In this document: positions 47,344-58,567 of the stretch, piece by piece | How the letters are laid out: the number at the start of each line of letters is the position of its first letter | How positions within the stretch are numbered: the first letter of the stretch is position 1 | Source of the DNA: Seminavis robusta | Lineage: Eukaryota; Bacillariophyta; Bacillariophyceae; Naviculales; Naviculaceae | Assembly (NCBI GenBank): GCA_903772945.1 | Contig: CAICTM010000072.1 | Span: 62,001 to 126,000 of the forward strand | Length of the DNA: 64,000 nucleotides | Reading direction: 5' to 3' | Notes under the pieces: model-generated | Told to the model about the DNA's origin: nothing | The model's input: the letters and a program-made list of their open reading frames with translations, nothing else | The model's database searches: none | Position numbers and translations under genes: made by a program

Positions 47344-48216
47344 CGTGTCGTCCAACGTTAAGGGAAGGGGGAATCCGGCAGGTAAAAAGGCAAAACAGTA
47401 GAAATGACGAAAACAACACAAGCTTTGCTGTCCACTACACTGTTGTGTTCTGATCTCGGTCAAAACAAACCTGAATTTCTTTGGACCAGGCTATTTCGAC
47501 AGGTTGATTGTCTGTAGACCTAGAGGCAAACCAATGACGACCAATGGAAGTTCAGTCAACCACAGACAATGCCACAAAGGTCCAACACAAAGGAAACAAT
47601 GCTTTCAAAGATTTGCTTCGCTCTTGTGTTTGCTGTGGCTTGCTTTTTGGGTTTTCTTCTGTGTCTGGACGGTTGGAGGACGGACGGACGAAGAAGGCTA
47701 CTTGATTGAGTCGAGTGACAGTCACGAAAGTGCAGGACTTGTTGTCTCACGAAGAATACGGGACTTGTGGCTACGCTGACTCGACTCGACTCAAGGCAGT
47801 GCTTTAACAAATCCAGCTGGCGTCCCCAAAGTCGGACTTTTCTTCGGGGGTGGACGCACTGGGGGAGAAGAGCGGGGTGAGCAGAGAAGGCCAATTTTTG
47901 GATCAAATCCTTTCTGCCAATGATGACCGGTCAAAAACATTATGTTGGGACAGCCCCAGGTTGCCGTGTTATTCAATGAACATGAACCCACTTGGAAGTG
48001 TGGAAGGAACCTTTCGCCGCTGAACAGGCGATCAACATTGGAAGTAGATCCCTTGCTCGGGTGTTTCGTTCTTGAATTTGCTTCTTTCCTTTCTTTCGAG
48101 CTAGATCTAGCTAGTTACTTGTGCGATTCATTAGAAACCACGGTCTTCTCGAGAAAGGAGCTTCACGGCACACAACAGAAGATTGAGAGGAAAAGTTGGA
48201 CGCCACGACCCTTGAA
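47344..48216. other. Divergent promoter region
   Basis: Separates the starts of two divergently transcribed large genes. No gene or clear core promoter element recognised. Confidence 0.45.
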
Positions 48217-51200
48217 ATGATTACTAGGTTAGTTGGAAGGGGGCCTTCAACGGCTTCTCGGATGGTGGTAATTGCGGCCGTAGCTTTGGCTGTTGTCCTC
48301 TTTACCATAATCAGCCTTTCCGTTCTGTCCAATGACGACATCACCAGCCACAACAGAGATGTCTCTGTTAGCCACAACATTCGCCACCTCGAGGCCGAAA
48401 GGAGCGATACCAGTGATGGGCACTTTATGTGGCGAGAGTTATTCCACTCCGAACGGAATTGCAGCGGCGAAAAGAACGCTGACTTTGCCATCCAAATGCG
48501 ACGTCTGGCTGTACCTGTCGAGGGCGTACCATTGCATGTCGTTTGGGAGCATCAGAGCAGTCTCGAGCAAATCTTCAAAATACTGTTCAACACTCTCAGC
48601 GAAACCTGTGATGGACCCAAAAAGCGCATGGTGCACAACGTATCGTTAGAGGAGGCCTTTCGGGACAACAGCGCAAACTCGTCCAACCTTGTGGATACTA
48701 CGTGGGGCTTCTTGATGACTTGCGCGGGGTGCTCCATGGACGAGCCGATCTTACCTCTTGCAAGTGATGACAATGATCGTGGTCGACGATTGAACATGAT
48801 GCAGGATTTCCTGGACATGTTGATGGAAACTTTGCGAGGATTCATGCCAGCGCCAGTGGCCGCAGCAAACAGTACCTTGATTCCCACGTATGCTCCTATG
48901 ACGCCGGTTAATGCCTCATCGCTTGGTATTCCTACAAAGGCTCCTACGAATGCTCCGGGCATCAAAGGTATTGGTTTTGCAACCTCTGATCAACCAAGTA
49001 ATGGTACTCACTACAATGGCACACTATTGCCATGGGCTAGCGAGGAAACATTGTTTCAAACCTCTGCTCCAAGTGTCATGCCTTCAATGCTTCCCAGTGG
49101 CACAAGCCCAACACCCTCTGTTCTTCAAAATGTGTCTCATGGCGGAAAACCATCAGTTCTTGCCACTGGGAAAGTACCAAGGGCAGGTGTTCCAACAGGT
49201 GCACTAGATTCAACTGCGCCAAGCATTCTTCCCTCAACTAGCAGAACAAGGATGCCATCAGTTCATGCAATTGGGAATGCATCAAGATCAGTTGGACCCA
49301 GTCTTCTATCAATACTGGTACCAGGTATAATGCCTTCATCCAATCTTGCAGGGGGCACTTTTGGGAACAGTGCATCCAACAACAGCGACCCTGGTGGCAC
49401 ATGTGTTTCTAATCGCAAAGACTACCAAGTCATGGTTGACCTTCAGATCCGGTTCCATCACCATGAGTATGTGGCCTGCAACGGAACTGAACAAGAAATG
49501 GCCATCAGCACAGCAATTGTAGACACTCTCAACAATGCATTTCCCATTACAGTTCCAGACTGGGATGGTGATGTAACCTTTGGGTCATTCATGTTTGATC
49601 TTGACCAAGAAGTCAAGAAAGTTCATCCAACTCCTCATGTGAGGCAGCGTGGCCTTGCTGACACGAAGTCCGTTCCTCAAGAACAGTGGCTGCAAGGGGG
49701 TAATTGCTCTTCAAGAGAAGGGATAGAATGCCCTGTAGATTTGTGTAGGTGGGGCTGTGTGACAGCCTCTGCCACTGACTGTGGAACCTCTGCTGTGACA
49801 AATTGGGTCAATCTTGCTGGTAATATCAAGGATCATTTAGTTGCCTTGGAGTTTAACTGCTTGGGCAAAAAACATAAGTTTGAAGTGGTGGTTGTGGTTG
49901 ATGTCCCCACGGTGGCTGACAGGAGCTGGGCATCATGGAGACCCTCACACAAAAAGAAAATGCCACCTCCAAATTCAAACGAGAAGCCACCACCATCCAA
50001 AAAAGACAAATCTCCCATTTCAGTAGCCCAAACTACTTCTCCCACAATAGCCATGGATCCTACTACCAATATTCCCTCAAGTGTAACTTCCAATGTAACA
50101 ATTGGTGGTCTTTCATTGACCCCAGGCACCGCAAGCCCAACTACTATAATGGTGGATGCTCCTATTGCAGTGGACAACACTGCAAGCCCTGGAACTCCCA
50201 GTGCCAGTCCCACTATCCATCCCACATCTGCACCATTCACAGTTGCCCCTGCAACCCAGTATGTGACCTCAGTCACTACAAGCCCAACGATTGGACTGCC
50301 CCCGCCATCTGCTACCCCATCAATTCCTCCTGGATTTCTGAATGCCAATCCCCCTATCGGTGCCTCCACCAGTTTCCACCCTTCTTCAACTCTTGAATTT
50401 CCCAGTGCCACCCCCACTACTGCATTTGCCAGCCCCCAGAGTATGGCATCATCTGCTCCCAGGGCCAGCCCGACTATTCATCCCACCTCTACGCCATCCA
50501 CAGTTTCCCCTGGAACCCAATCTGTGACCTCAGTCGCTACAAGCCCAACGATTGGATTGCCCCCACCAACTGCTAGTCCATCTGTTGCTTCTGGATTTCT
50601 GAATGCCAATCCCACTATAGGTGCCTCCACCACATTCACACCCTCTTCAACTCTTAAATTTCCCAGTGCCATCCCCACTGCTGCATCTGCCAGCCCCCAA
50701 AGCATGGCATCATCTGCGCCCAGTGCCCTTCTTTCAGTTGTTCCCAGTGCAATGGATTCATCAATGCCCAGTGCTACCTCCTCAGCTGCAAACAATGTTG
50801 GCTTTTCAGCCAACCCAAGCATTGTGGGAGTCTCCGAGACATCTGTCCAAACTACCAGTCCATCCATCACTGTCATCGAAGTATCAGGGGGGGCTTCCAG
50901 TGCTCTTGTGGCAACTGCTGCTGCAGATACTGAGTCACCTACTGTGCCTGAGATTGAACTTGCCAGAACAGAAGGCCCTTCCCATGACCATACCCCCTTT
51001 GATGGTATAGAGACTGAGTTTCCCACTGAGTCTAATCAAATTGGCTATGATGAAAGAGGAACCCATGGTCCTTCAAATGACTATGCTATGCTTGGTGCTA
51101 CCTCCACTGATTCTCCCAGTTTTGGTGCATTTAGAGTAAATGCAACTGGGTCTATTGTGAGGGTTATTGCCAATGCAACTGGATCTTCTGACAGGGAAAC

Positions 51201-53556
51201 CGAAGGGCCTTCTATCAACTCCGCTGCACCTACAGACTCTGATGCAGAAACTGTGCTTCCCAATGATCAAGCAACAGGGGTCCCTTCCAGCTTCACTGAC
51301 CTTCCCAGTTATCAAGCAACCGGGGTTCCTTCCAGCAGCTTCACTGACATCCTGTCAACAGAATCACCATCAGGTGGTGCTGTAATGTTGGATGGCAACA
51401 TAACTGGATCTACAAATGGCACAAGAAGCCACAAAAAACTCCCAATGAAGCCTTCTAGCAGCCCTACCACTATTGGGACGACTTCCTCATCAGCAATCCA
51501 AACATTGACTCTGACAAGAAAACCATCAGAATCTCCAACAATACCATCACTTCATACCACACTTCTACCGACGACTGGGCCAACAACTGTGCTCACAACT
51601 TGGCCAACAGCTATTCCCACGTCTGGTCCAACAACAACACCCACATCTCAACCATCCAGGCAACCCACATTTGAACCTACCGAAGCTACACTGGGGCCAA
51701 CAATTGCACCAACAGTTTCACCTACAATTGGGCCAACAGCAGCTCCAACACCACGACCATCACTTCTACCGAGTGTGGTTCCTACCAAAGCTACACTTGG
51801 GCCAACAATAGCACCTTCAATTCCACCTACAATTGGGCCAACAGCAGCACCAACATCAGAACCGTCCCTGTTACCTACAGGTAGTGTGGTTCCTACCAAA
51901 GCTACGCTTGGTCCAACAACTGGGCCAACAGTTTCACCTACAACTGGGCCAACAGAAGCACCGACTTCAGTTCCATCAAGCCTGCCCACTGATACACCAA
52001 CCAAAGCAACACCAGTGCCAACACTATTGCCAACTGCATCTCCAAGTCATGCACCATCAATAACTACAAGCCCGTCTTGCCCTCCAAGCAGTATGCCATC
52101 AACTACTCCAGAGCCCCGTGCCGTGAAAACGACTCTGGTTCCAACGGAGAACAAGACAGCCGTTCCAACAGTCTCGACATTGGTTCCAACCAATGAGGAT
52201 TCATCGCGTTCTACAGTAGGAGCCTCGGCAGAGCCCTCTATCGTGGATTTTGTTGGAACCATGCAGTCGACAAGTGGATCTGAGAGTCCAAGTCCTACGC
52301 TTGCCGTCGCACTATTACAAGAACAGGATTCAAACAGTCCAACAGGTGTGTTAACCGAAGCTCCGTCGTTGGGATTACCATCCATGGCTACGACCTTTGG
52401 TTCAACACTTGTGCCAAGCGAGTCGATGAGTCAAGGAACTGAAACTCTATCGAACGCCCCAAGAATAGAAGGAAGTGAAATGCCAACATCCGGTGAAGCA
52501 GTCGCCCCAAGCCTTGTATCAAGCCGGCCGACCACCGAAGCAGCTACGGGTTCACCTTCAATCATGGTGACGACCATCCCTGGAGAAGCCAGTATGTTCC
52601 CAACGGGGGGCTCAACAACATCACTGGAAGAGTCGCACACTCCAACCTCAAACGGAGAATCCGAAATTCCAGCCACAACGCTTCCAACAGTCACCATGTT
52701 TCCGACATCGACCCAAACGACGTCAGAAAGGCACACCTTGGAGCCGTCGACGAGTTCAAGCATCGAGGAATCAAATATTGCTACCGCGGGTTCCACCATT
52801 GAGGAATCGGACTTTAACGAAGTGTTGTCTATTCTCCCATCAAGCACTGCCATCCCCAGTAATGGTGAAACTCAGAGTACGATGGACGCTTCGATTGCAG
52901 ATCCCACCATGTCGCTGTCGCCAAGTGTCGCCGTGAGCGCTTTGATCAGTGGTCCACCCTCGTCTGTGTCTCCATCAACGCGTACTCCGGCCCTAGCAGT
53001 TTCAACACCAGCCGTCCCAAAGGTAACAGAGAAACCCGCTGGGATAGCCACCATTCGCCCTAGACAGGGCATTGATGCATTCAAACCACCGACTGCGTCT
53101 CCAACAACCTCACAGCCCTCAGGTCCACCAACTCCCCACCCTTCGAAGACTCCAACACCGGCCCCAACTGGCCAGCCGTCTAGCTTGCCCAGTATGTCTC
53201 AGTTTCCAAGTGAGCAACCGTCCATCCATCCATCATTGTTCCCTTCCCGGGAGCCATCCACCAGACCGACAGCTTCTCCAACCGAACAGCCATCAATTCC
53301 GCCGTCTCTTTCTCCTTCAGTCGTTCCGACACTGTCCCCCACTGCCCATCCAACATCAGCGCCAACCATGTCACCAACAGATGCACCATCCATCGATCCC
53401 TCTGCCTTGCCAACAAATTCTCCCACTGCAGTTTCAAACAATACCATCACAAACACAACCGAGGTGGCACCAGACAAAACCACCTCCAACACCATCGTCA
53501 CTAACACAACTGAAAAAGGAAAGAACAGCACCAGCACCAAAGGAGCTCCCTCTTAG
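48217..53556 (+). CDS. Secreted or membrane-anchored Ser/Thr/Pro-rich mucin-like protein
   Basis: An uninterrupted frame of 1779 residues. The ATG at 48217 is followed by a basic stretch and a hydrophobic helix at about 16-38, a signal anchor or signal peptide. A Cys-containing domain lies at about 70-215 and a second at about 400-610, with DYQVMVDLQIRFHHHEY and several Cys; each ends in a Cys-rich loop. The rest is Pro/Ser/Thr-rich with N-glycosylation sequons. It includes an 87-residue tandem duplication (about 50200-50460 and 50461-50720) and P-T-x-x-P arrays, with a ~34-residue repeat (VVPTKATLGPTIAPS) in about four copies at 51660-52000. Composition is like diatom wall and adhesive proteins, so heavy O-glycosylation and a cell-surface role are likely (inference). 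No C-terminal anchor is seen. Confidence 0.8.
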   Translation: MITRLVGRGPSTASRMVVIAAVALAVVLFTIISLSVLSNDDITSHNRDVSVSHNIRHLEAERSDTSDGHFMWRELFHSERNCSGEKNADFAIQMRRLAVPVEGVPLHVVWEHQSSLEQIFKILFNTLSETCDGPKKRMVHNVSLEEAFRDNSANSSNLVDTTWGFLMTCAGCSMDEPILPLASDDNDRGRRLNMMQDFLDMLMETLRGFMPAPVAAANSTLIPTYAPMTPVNASSLGIPTKAPTNAPGIKGIGFATSDQPSNGTHYNGTLLPWASEETLFQTSAPSVMPSMLPSGTSPTPSVLQNVSHGGKPSVLATGKVPRAGVPTGALDSTAPSILPSTSRTRMPSVHAIGNASRSVGPSLLSILVPGIMPSSNLAGGTFGNSASNNSDPGGTCVSNRKDYQVMVDLQIRFHHHEYVACNGTEQEMAISTAIVDTLNNAFPITVPDWDGDVTFGSFMFDLDQEVKKVHPTPHVRQRGLADTKSVPQEQWLQGGNCSSREGIECPVDLCRWGCVTASATDCGTSAVTNWVNLAGNIKDHLVALEFNCLGKKHKFEVVVVVDVPTVADRSWASWRPSHKKKMPPPNSNEKPPPSKKDKSPISVAQTTSPTIAMDPTTNIPSSVTSNVTIGGLSLTPGTASPTTIMVDAPIAVDNTASPGTPSASPTIHPTSAPFTVAPATQYVTSVTTSPTIGLPPPSATPSIPPGFLNANPPIGASTSFHPSSTLEFPSATPTTAFASPQSMASSAPRASPTIHPTSTPSTVSPGTQSVTSVATSPTIGLPPPTASPSVASGFLNANPTIGASTTFTPSSTLKFPSAIPTAASASPQSMASSAPSALLSVVPSAMDSSMPSATSSAANNVGFSANPSIVGVSETSVQTTSPSITVIEVSGGASSALVATAAADTESPTVPEIELARTEGPSHDHTPFDGIETEFPTESNQIGYDERGTHGPSNDYAMLGATSTDSPSFGAFRVNATGSIVRVIANATGSSDRETEGPSINSAAPTDSDAETVLPNDQATGVPSSFTDLPSYQATGVPSSSFTDILSTESPSGGAVMLDGNITGSTNGTRSHKKLPMKPSSSPTTIGTTSSSAIQTLTLTRKPSESPTIPSLHTTLLPTTGPTTVLTTWPTAIPTSGPTTTPTSQPSRQPTFEPTEATLGPTIAPTVSPTIGPTAAPTPRPSLLPSVVPTKATLGPTIAPSIPPTIGPTAAPTSEPSLLPTGSVVPTKATLGPTTGPTVSPTTGPTEAPTSVPSSLPTDTPTKATPVPTLLPTASPSHAPSITTSPSCPPSSMPSTTPEPRAVKTTLVPTENKTAVPTVSTLVPTNEDSSRSTVGASAEPSIVDFVGTMQSTSGSESPSPTLAVALLQEQDSNSPTGVLTEAPSLGLPSMATTFGSTLVPSESMSQGTETLSNAPRIEGSEMPTSGEAVAPSLVSSRPTTEAATGSPSIMVTTIPGEASMFPTGGSTTSLEESHTPTSNGESEIPATTLPTVTMFPTSTQTTSERHTLEPSTSSSIEESNIATAGSTIEESDFNEVLSILPSSTAIPSNGETQSTMDASIADPTMSLSPSVAVSALISGPPSSVSPSTRTPALAVSTPAVPKVTEKPAGIATIRPRQGIDAFKPPTASPTTSQPSGPPTPHPSKTPTPAPTGQPSSLPSMSQFPSEQPSIHPSLFPSREPSTRPTASPTEQPSIPPSLSPSVVPTLSPTAHPTSAPTMSPTDAPSIDPSALPTNSPTAVSNNTITNTTEVAPDKTTSNTIVTNTTEKGKNSTSTKGAPS

Positions 53557-54042
53557 CGGTGGGCCAATTCAACGTTAAAGGACAACTAGACAGCTAATCT
53601 CATACGAATCTAGCAAAGAGCGACTGGGCTAATCTTTCATCTACTCTATTGTCGTACTTGTGCAACTTTGGGTTGCGTTGGCAGGGAACGTCATACGATT
53701 CTAGCAATAAGTAAACGTAAAGTCCCTTATCAATTGTCTCGTCAACTACGTTCCTCAAGGTGCTTCCTGGTGAAATCATTTAATTTGGTTTCGTAGCTTC
53801 GCTGTCATCGGACACTGCAGTGCAGAGTTCGGACGATGCATGTAGAGGTCAAAGAAGTATTGGCGGCTTTTACGAATCGATTCGATTCGATTCAATCGTT
53901 TCCAGCGGCAAAGAGTGACTTGAAGAGTGGCCACAAATATAGCTACCGTAGTACTAGTAGTAGTGGGAAAGGATTGGGCTTTCTCTCGCCACAAAGGCAT
54001 TGCCAGTCACCCTTCAAACCCATTTAAATAGAACATATCTCG
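53557..54042. other. Convergent intergenic region
   Basis: Between two convergent 3' ends. Contains an ATTCGATTCGATTC run near 53880-53895. No gene. Confidence 0.5.
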
Positions 54043-55371
54043 CTAAGACGATGTTTCTACTTGATCCAACTTTCGTTTCTTGCTCTCGTTGGCATCCGTA
54101 TCCTCTTCTTGCTTTACCAGCGTTGTTGCTTTCTCCTCGAGTTGTTGTTGGAATTTGTCCATTTCAATCTTTTCCAACCGAAGCCATTCTTGGCAAATGT
54201 TTCGTTTTTCTTGTGCCAATCTCATTTCGACACGCGCTTGATACATACTAATTTTGGGTGTGGACGATTTCTTCTTGCCACTAGTGCTGCTACCGGAGGA
54301 CAATGGTTTGTAGCTTTGAATCCAATGCGAATGAGGAGCACACAATGAGTGCAGTTCTTGTAAAATTTTGGTGTACCGTTCGTGAGGTGGTGGAGTGTTG
54401 AGTAATCCTGCTTCGTCACTGTCGACATCACTGTCATCATCGTCGTCATCATCCTCCTCGTCTTCGGAAGATTCTTCCGATTCCTCTTCCTCCTCCTCCT
54501 CATCATCCGATCCATCTTCCATTTGTTGTTTTCGCTGTAGTCTTCGTTCTTCTCGTTTTTGTTCTTTGCGTTGTGCCTTTTCCATTCGTTTTTGTTTCTT
54601 GGCAGCTTTTCGTTTCATTTTCCACTGTTTTTGCGACAATTGCAGGGCGGCCGGATCAAAGAGTCCATGGCCAGCGACTTCTTGCAGCAATCGACCAATG
54701 CACCCTTCGGCTTTCGCTAAATCGTTCCACACGGCTTGTCGTTCCTGCTCCAAGCGACGACGTCGTTCTTGAATTTGGGTGTCTTGACTGGGATGCCGGA
54801 TGCTCAACTCAGCCGTTGTCACGGCACCAGCGGAAGAATCCTCGGCCGTGGGATTTTGGGCCATGGCCGCAAATTTGCTGTTGCGAGATGCTTGGGCTGC
54901 AAATTTGTCACGACGAGCAGCGGGTGGTGCAGAAGCGGCTTGTTGTTGGGCCGCTGCTTGAGCGGCAAACTTGTCTCGACGGGGAGCTGCGGCAGCTTGT
55001 TGTCGGGCTGCCTGGGCGGCAAACTTATCTCTTCGTGGTTGGGCTACAGAAGCAGCAGTTGACGGAGCAGGCGGAGTAGCCGAAGCAGCGGCAGGAGTCG
55101 CCGCAGCAGCCGCTTGTTGCTGTCGAGCCGCTTGTGCGGCAAACTTGTCTCGCCGAGGCTGAGCTGCAGGAACGACAGGAGCTGGCTGCGCGACAGAAGT
55201 CGGCTGCTCTCCTTGTTGCTGTTGTTGTTGCATTCGAGCTTGGGCTGCTGCAAACTTGTCGGCTCTCGCAGATGCGGCGGGTTGTTGAGGGGGAGGTTGA
55301 CCCTCGGCAGCCGGAGCTGGAACCGGCGACAAGGACCGGGCCTTCATGGCGTTCACATCCTTGCCTGGCAT
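54043..55371 (-). CDS. DKFAA-repeat, coiled-coil protein of unknown function
   Basis: A 442-residue protein. The N-terminal half is Ala/Gln-rich with about six copies of R-[RA]-D-K-F-A-A, each in a segment that would form a short helix. A conserved-looking block follows: SIRHPSQDTQIQERRRRLEQ, a helix up to GLFDPAALQ, and a long Lys/Arg/Glu coiled coil (QKQWKMKRKAAKKQKRMEKA). Next comes a strongly acidic run of about 35 Asp/Glu/Ser and a C-terminal helical part beginning near HERYTKILQELHSLC. I choose the ATG at 55371; an in-frame extension upstream starts without ATG and includes a TTTCCTG/ACAGG splice-like site, so a 5' UTR intron is possible. No known domain. The charge pattern suggests a nuclear or nucleolar protein. 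Confidence 0.7.
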   Translation of the reverse strand: MPGKDVNAMKARSLSPVPAPAAEGQPPPQQPAASARADKFAAAQARMQQQQQQGEQPTSVAQPAPVVPAAQPRRDKFAAQAARQQQAAAAATPAAASATPPAPSTAASVAQPRRDKFAAQAARQQAAAAPRRDKFAAQAAAQQQAASAPPAARRDKFAAQASRNSKFAAMAQNPTAEDSSAGAVTTAELSIRHPSQDTQIQERRRRLEQERQAVWNDLAKAEGCIGRLLQEVAGHGLFDPAALQLSQKQWKMKRKAAKKQKRMEKAQRKEQKREERRLQRKQQMEDGSDDEEEEEEESEESSEDEEDDDDDDDSDVDSDEAGLLNTPPPHERYTKILQELHSLCAPHSHWIQSYKPLSSGSSTSGKKKSSTPKISMYQARVEMRLAQEKRNICQEWLRLEKIEMDKFQQQLEEKATTLVKQEEDTDANESKKRKLDQVETSS

Positions 55372-55677
55372 GGTCTTTCCTGTATCTGCTGTACAAAAGT
55401 AAGTTAGAAGCAAAAGGCTACAGTCGTACTGTATCGCTCTCGATCGTGATGAATGAAACGGGTTGTGCTGTTGTGTGTGTTTGGCTTGGATCTTGCGGGT
55501 GCGACGTTGCTGTTGATGTTAGATATAAGCCCGCAGCGCTGAGATACATCGGCACGAGTGGTTACATGTCTCGACTTGCTCACTGACTCAGTGATGGGGA
55601 TCTGTCATCTCGATCTGCAATCAACACACAGCAGCACTGGATCCATTTGCTCTATTGTTCAGACTCTAGCTAGCACC

Positions 55678-56808
55678 ATGAGAGGAGTCAACCGGTTGGT
55701 GCTCACTGCCTTTGCAGCTTCTCGGAGAGCCATCCAACCAACAGCAGGTGTCAGAATACAAGGAAGTCTTATGGCTCGTGCCTTTTCCAGCAGTGAGCAG
55801 CACTACACCATTGGATTGACTGGATCGGGTGGCTTGGTGGGAAAAGCCGTCTTGAATGAGATTCGTCAACGGGAAACCCTTCAGGGTAAACCCATTCGAG
55901 TGATTTGTCTTGTCCGCGGTGACAAGGCAGAAGCACCTACGGGAGGTGACACTTTGGTTTGGAATCCCACCGGCGCAGCGGCAGACGATGTCTTGCACCC
56001 ACAAGCCGTGGCCGAAATGGATGCCATTGTACACTTGTCGGGCGAAAATGTCAGTACGGGCCTCGGTCCACTGGGATTTTTAGGCATTCGGCCGTGGACG
56101 GACCAGAAAAAGGCCGAGATTGTGAACTCCCGAGTGGAAACGACTACGGCACTCTCCAAAGCGGTGGCAGCAGCAGCTGACAACAAGAACAAACCCAAGA
56201 CGTTCCTGGTAGCTTCGGGGGTTGGCGTATATGGTGACAAGTTTATTGGTGATAGCTTGGAAGCGGCAGACGAATCCGCCAATGTCGATGGAGTGGATGG
56301 TTTCTTGGCGCACGTGTCTCGTGAATGGGAAGGAGCCACGGAGGAAGCTGTGAAATCTGGAAAGCATCGTGTTGTGAATATGAGGTTTGGTGTGGTCATG
56401 TCGAAGAAAGGAGGAGCACTGCAGAAGCTCTATCCAGTCTTTTTGTTGGGCGGCGGCGGCCGCATCGGTGGTGGTCAACAATACTTTTCCTTCATTAGCG
56501 CCCGCGACATTGCCCGGGCAATTCTCCACACACTGGAAACTCCATCGTTGGAAGGGCCGGTCAACTTTTGCGCCCCCCATCCCTGCACCAATTTGGAATT
56601 CACCAAAGCTTTGGGATCGGTTCTGAGGCGACCCACAATCCTCCCGTTTCCAGGATTCGCTGTGAATCTTTTGTTTGGTGAAATGGGGGAAGAAATGCTC
56701 CTCGGTGGAGTTAGAGTGGTGCCCAGTAAACTGTTGGACAGTGGTTTTGAGTTTCTCCATCCGACAATCAACAGTGCATTACAGAGTGCCATGGACGAGG
56801 ATATCTAA
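55678..56808 (+). CDS. SDR39U1/TIGR01777-type NAD(P)-dependent epimerase-like oxidoreductase
   Basis: Extended short-chain dehydrogenase of the group that includes human SDR39U1 and bacterial YfcH. From the ATG in ACCATGAG the protein has 376 residues. An organelle-type leader (MRGVNRLVLTAFAASRRA) of about 40 residues precedes the Rossmann fold. The dinucleotide loop reads GLTGSGGLVG. Family landmarks follow: WNPTG, DAIVHLSGENV, SRVETTTAL, LVASGVGVYG with the Tyr of the active-site region, RFGVVMSKKGGALQKL, and FSFISARDIARAI. The C-terminus NSALQSAM matches the family end. Substrate is unknown for the whole family. The leader predicts mitochondrion or plastid (inference). An in-frame upstream extension lacks similarity and was not used. 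Confidence 0.9.
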   Translation: MRGVNRLVLTAFAASRRAIQPTAGVRIQGSLMARAFSSSEQHYTIGLTGSGGLVGKAVLNEIRQRETLQGKPIRVICLVRGDKAEAPTGGDTLVWNPTGAAADDVLHPQAVAEMDAIVHLSGENVSTGLGPLGFLGIRPWTDQKKAEIVNSRVETTTALSKAVAAAADNKNKPKTFLVASGVGVYGDKFIGDSLEAADESANVDGVDGFLAHVSREWEGATEEAVKSGKHRVVNMRFGVVMSKKGGALQKLYPVFLLGGGGRIGGGQQYFSFISARDIARAILHTLETPSLEGPVNFCAPHPCTNLEFTKALGSVLRRPTILPFPGFAVNLLFGEMGEEMLLGGVRVVPSKLLDSGFEFLHPTINSALQSAMDEDI

Positions 56809-57251
56809 AACTAGATACGAGTTGTAGTAGCAATGTCGCGCTCACATTGGCATTGGAAGATTTGGATGTGCGCGATGCACACACTGCTGTACTTTAGATC
56901 TGATCCAAAAAGGCTATGGGCGCCGTACATTTGTGCAGGTGTATATCATTGTTCCCAGGATTTCTAGCTAGCTGGACAGCTCAGCTACCACAAAAACGCA
57001 AACTACTAGGATAGATTGCTGGATCGCTTCGAGTGCCTCACTTGGAGTCCACCCACCAACTGGCCACGAGATAGTATCTGTAAACAGCAACGGTTATGTA
57101 CATTAGTCTTATCGTGCTGCTGCTTTGCTTAATTCTTTCTCGTATCCTCGCATCTATTAGGACAGAATCCATGCGCGCCTTTTGGACCTGCTCTGCGTGC
57201 ATCTTCTTCTATGTACATTCATTGTTTGTCAAAAGATAGGTAGCATGCTAT
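56809..57251. other. Convergent intergenic region, nothing recognised
   Basis: Short spacer between two convergent genes with no feature beyond a CTAGCTAG-like palindrome near 56966. Confidence 0.5.
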
Positions 57252-58378
57252 TCAGGGTCCGCCATAGCGTTCGGAATCACCTGGCATTCCAAACTTTGAG
57301 CCGTCCAAGACCTCCATGGCGCCCAAAAAGTCACTCCATGGTGGTTGCCTGAATATCAAAGAGAGATCAATGTCAGCACTGCGAAACATACACGGAACAC
57401 GAATCGAGCAATGGAGACGGGATGCCAAACCAATGCTGCAACTTACCCAGTGGCGCGTCGCAGGATGCGACCATTTTTCTTGACGGTAATGGTGAACCCC
57501 TTTTCCAGGACATCAAAGCCTTGTCCGCTGGCTGTTTCAATCTCCGACTCCAAATAGTCGGTCCAAGCATTGTTTCCTCGTGGAAAGGCCACAACCGAAT
57601 CCGCACGTGTGATATCAAAATTGCGATCAACCTCGTCACCACGACTTTCCACATCCAACCAGTATTCGCGAGTGTTATCCACCGCAATTTTTTTGTCATT
57701 GCCTTGCTGCTTGAGCAAGACTGGGATTACAATGACTTCAGAGTTTTCCAGCTGCGCGGCAATGGTATTGGGATCGGCTCGTTGATCGGCATTTAACGAT
57801 CGTGCCAATTCGGAAATGTAGTCGGCTCCTCCGGCAGCAATCAATACTCGAGCCGCACGTCGATAATCCGAAAGGACTTGTCGTTTCTGACCCACTGGTT
57901 CCACAACCAATCTCGCCAATTGGCCGCCCTTGGCAATGCGTTGCAAATTGGCTTGACCCACATTGTACTCTCGTAGAGCCAAAAAGCCGCATACAATGGC
58001 ACCTGTCAGATTGATGGCATCTGACTGTAATGCTTGTTCCAACGGTGGGGCGTCCGAATATCCTCCCACCAGAGCCTTGACGGTGCTCATGCCAGAAAAG
58101 TAGAGAGCCGTCAAGGCGGATCCCACGGTGGACAGGAAGAAGACAAATCGAACCTTGCGAAAGGGAGATTCCACTTCTTCTCGAAGCCGTTGTTTCACAG
58201 TGAAACCGCCAAACCTTTCACCCAATCCATCATCTTTATTGGGAGACGATGACAATGACGACGTCTGTGTCCTCGAACGAACCTCAATTCGAGCAGCACT
58301 CGTTCGACTAGTAGCCGGGGAAAATGCACTCGCTGAGGCGCCCCAAAGCACAGCAACTAAAAGACGCTTCAATATCAT
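57252..58378 (-). CDS. LPA1/REP27-like (DUF3493) plastid protein
   Basis: Thylakoid-associated family needed for photosystem II assembly and repair in plants and green algae. Two exons, 57447-58378 and 57252-57348; 342 residues. The N-terminus has a signal peptide followed by ASASAFSPA, the AS-AF motif of diatom plastid bipartite targeting sequences. The DUF3493 core begins SPFRKVRFVFFLSTVGSALT with the first of two membrane helices (about 76-97), continues ALVGG and a second helix (about 122-136), then a soluble part with EVIVIPVLL. Plant LPA1 has N-terminal TPR repeats that are absent here, as in many algal members. The intron joins RRATG to QPPWSDFLGAMEVL; without it the frame ends 32 codons early. 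The gene diverges from the cyclase, 910 bp apart. Confidence 0.88.
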
Positions 58379-58559
58379 TGTGCTAAATTGTCTTCTTTTG
58401 AGATAAGCTGGTTCCTTTGCCGTGTATTAGTATGTTGAGCATCCAGCGCTGGAGGATGAGTCAAGGGGAGCTGTGGCACACTGGCAGCTGTCATCGTTGT
58501 GGTTGTGTTGGGGTCCTGAGGAATGATTCAATCGGATCTTTCTCGAAATCTTTCATCGA

Positions 58560-58567
58560 TGACGTCA
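58560..58567. promoter_or_regulatory. CRE-like palindrome TGACGTCA
   Basis: Exact consensus for bZIP binding, located in the shared upstream region of the LPA1/REP27-like gene (182 bp before its ATG) and the cyclase (722 bp before its ATG). CO2/cAMP-responsive elements with TGACGT cores control carbonic anhydrase genes in Phaeodactylum. Function here is inferred from sequence only. Confidence 0.4.
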
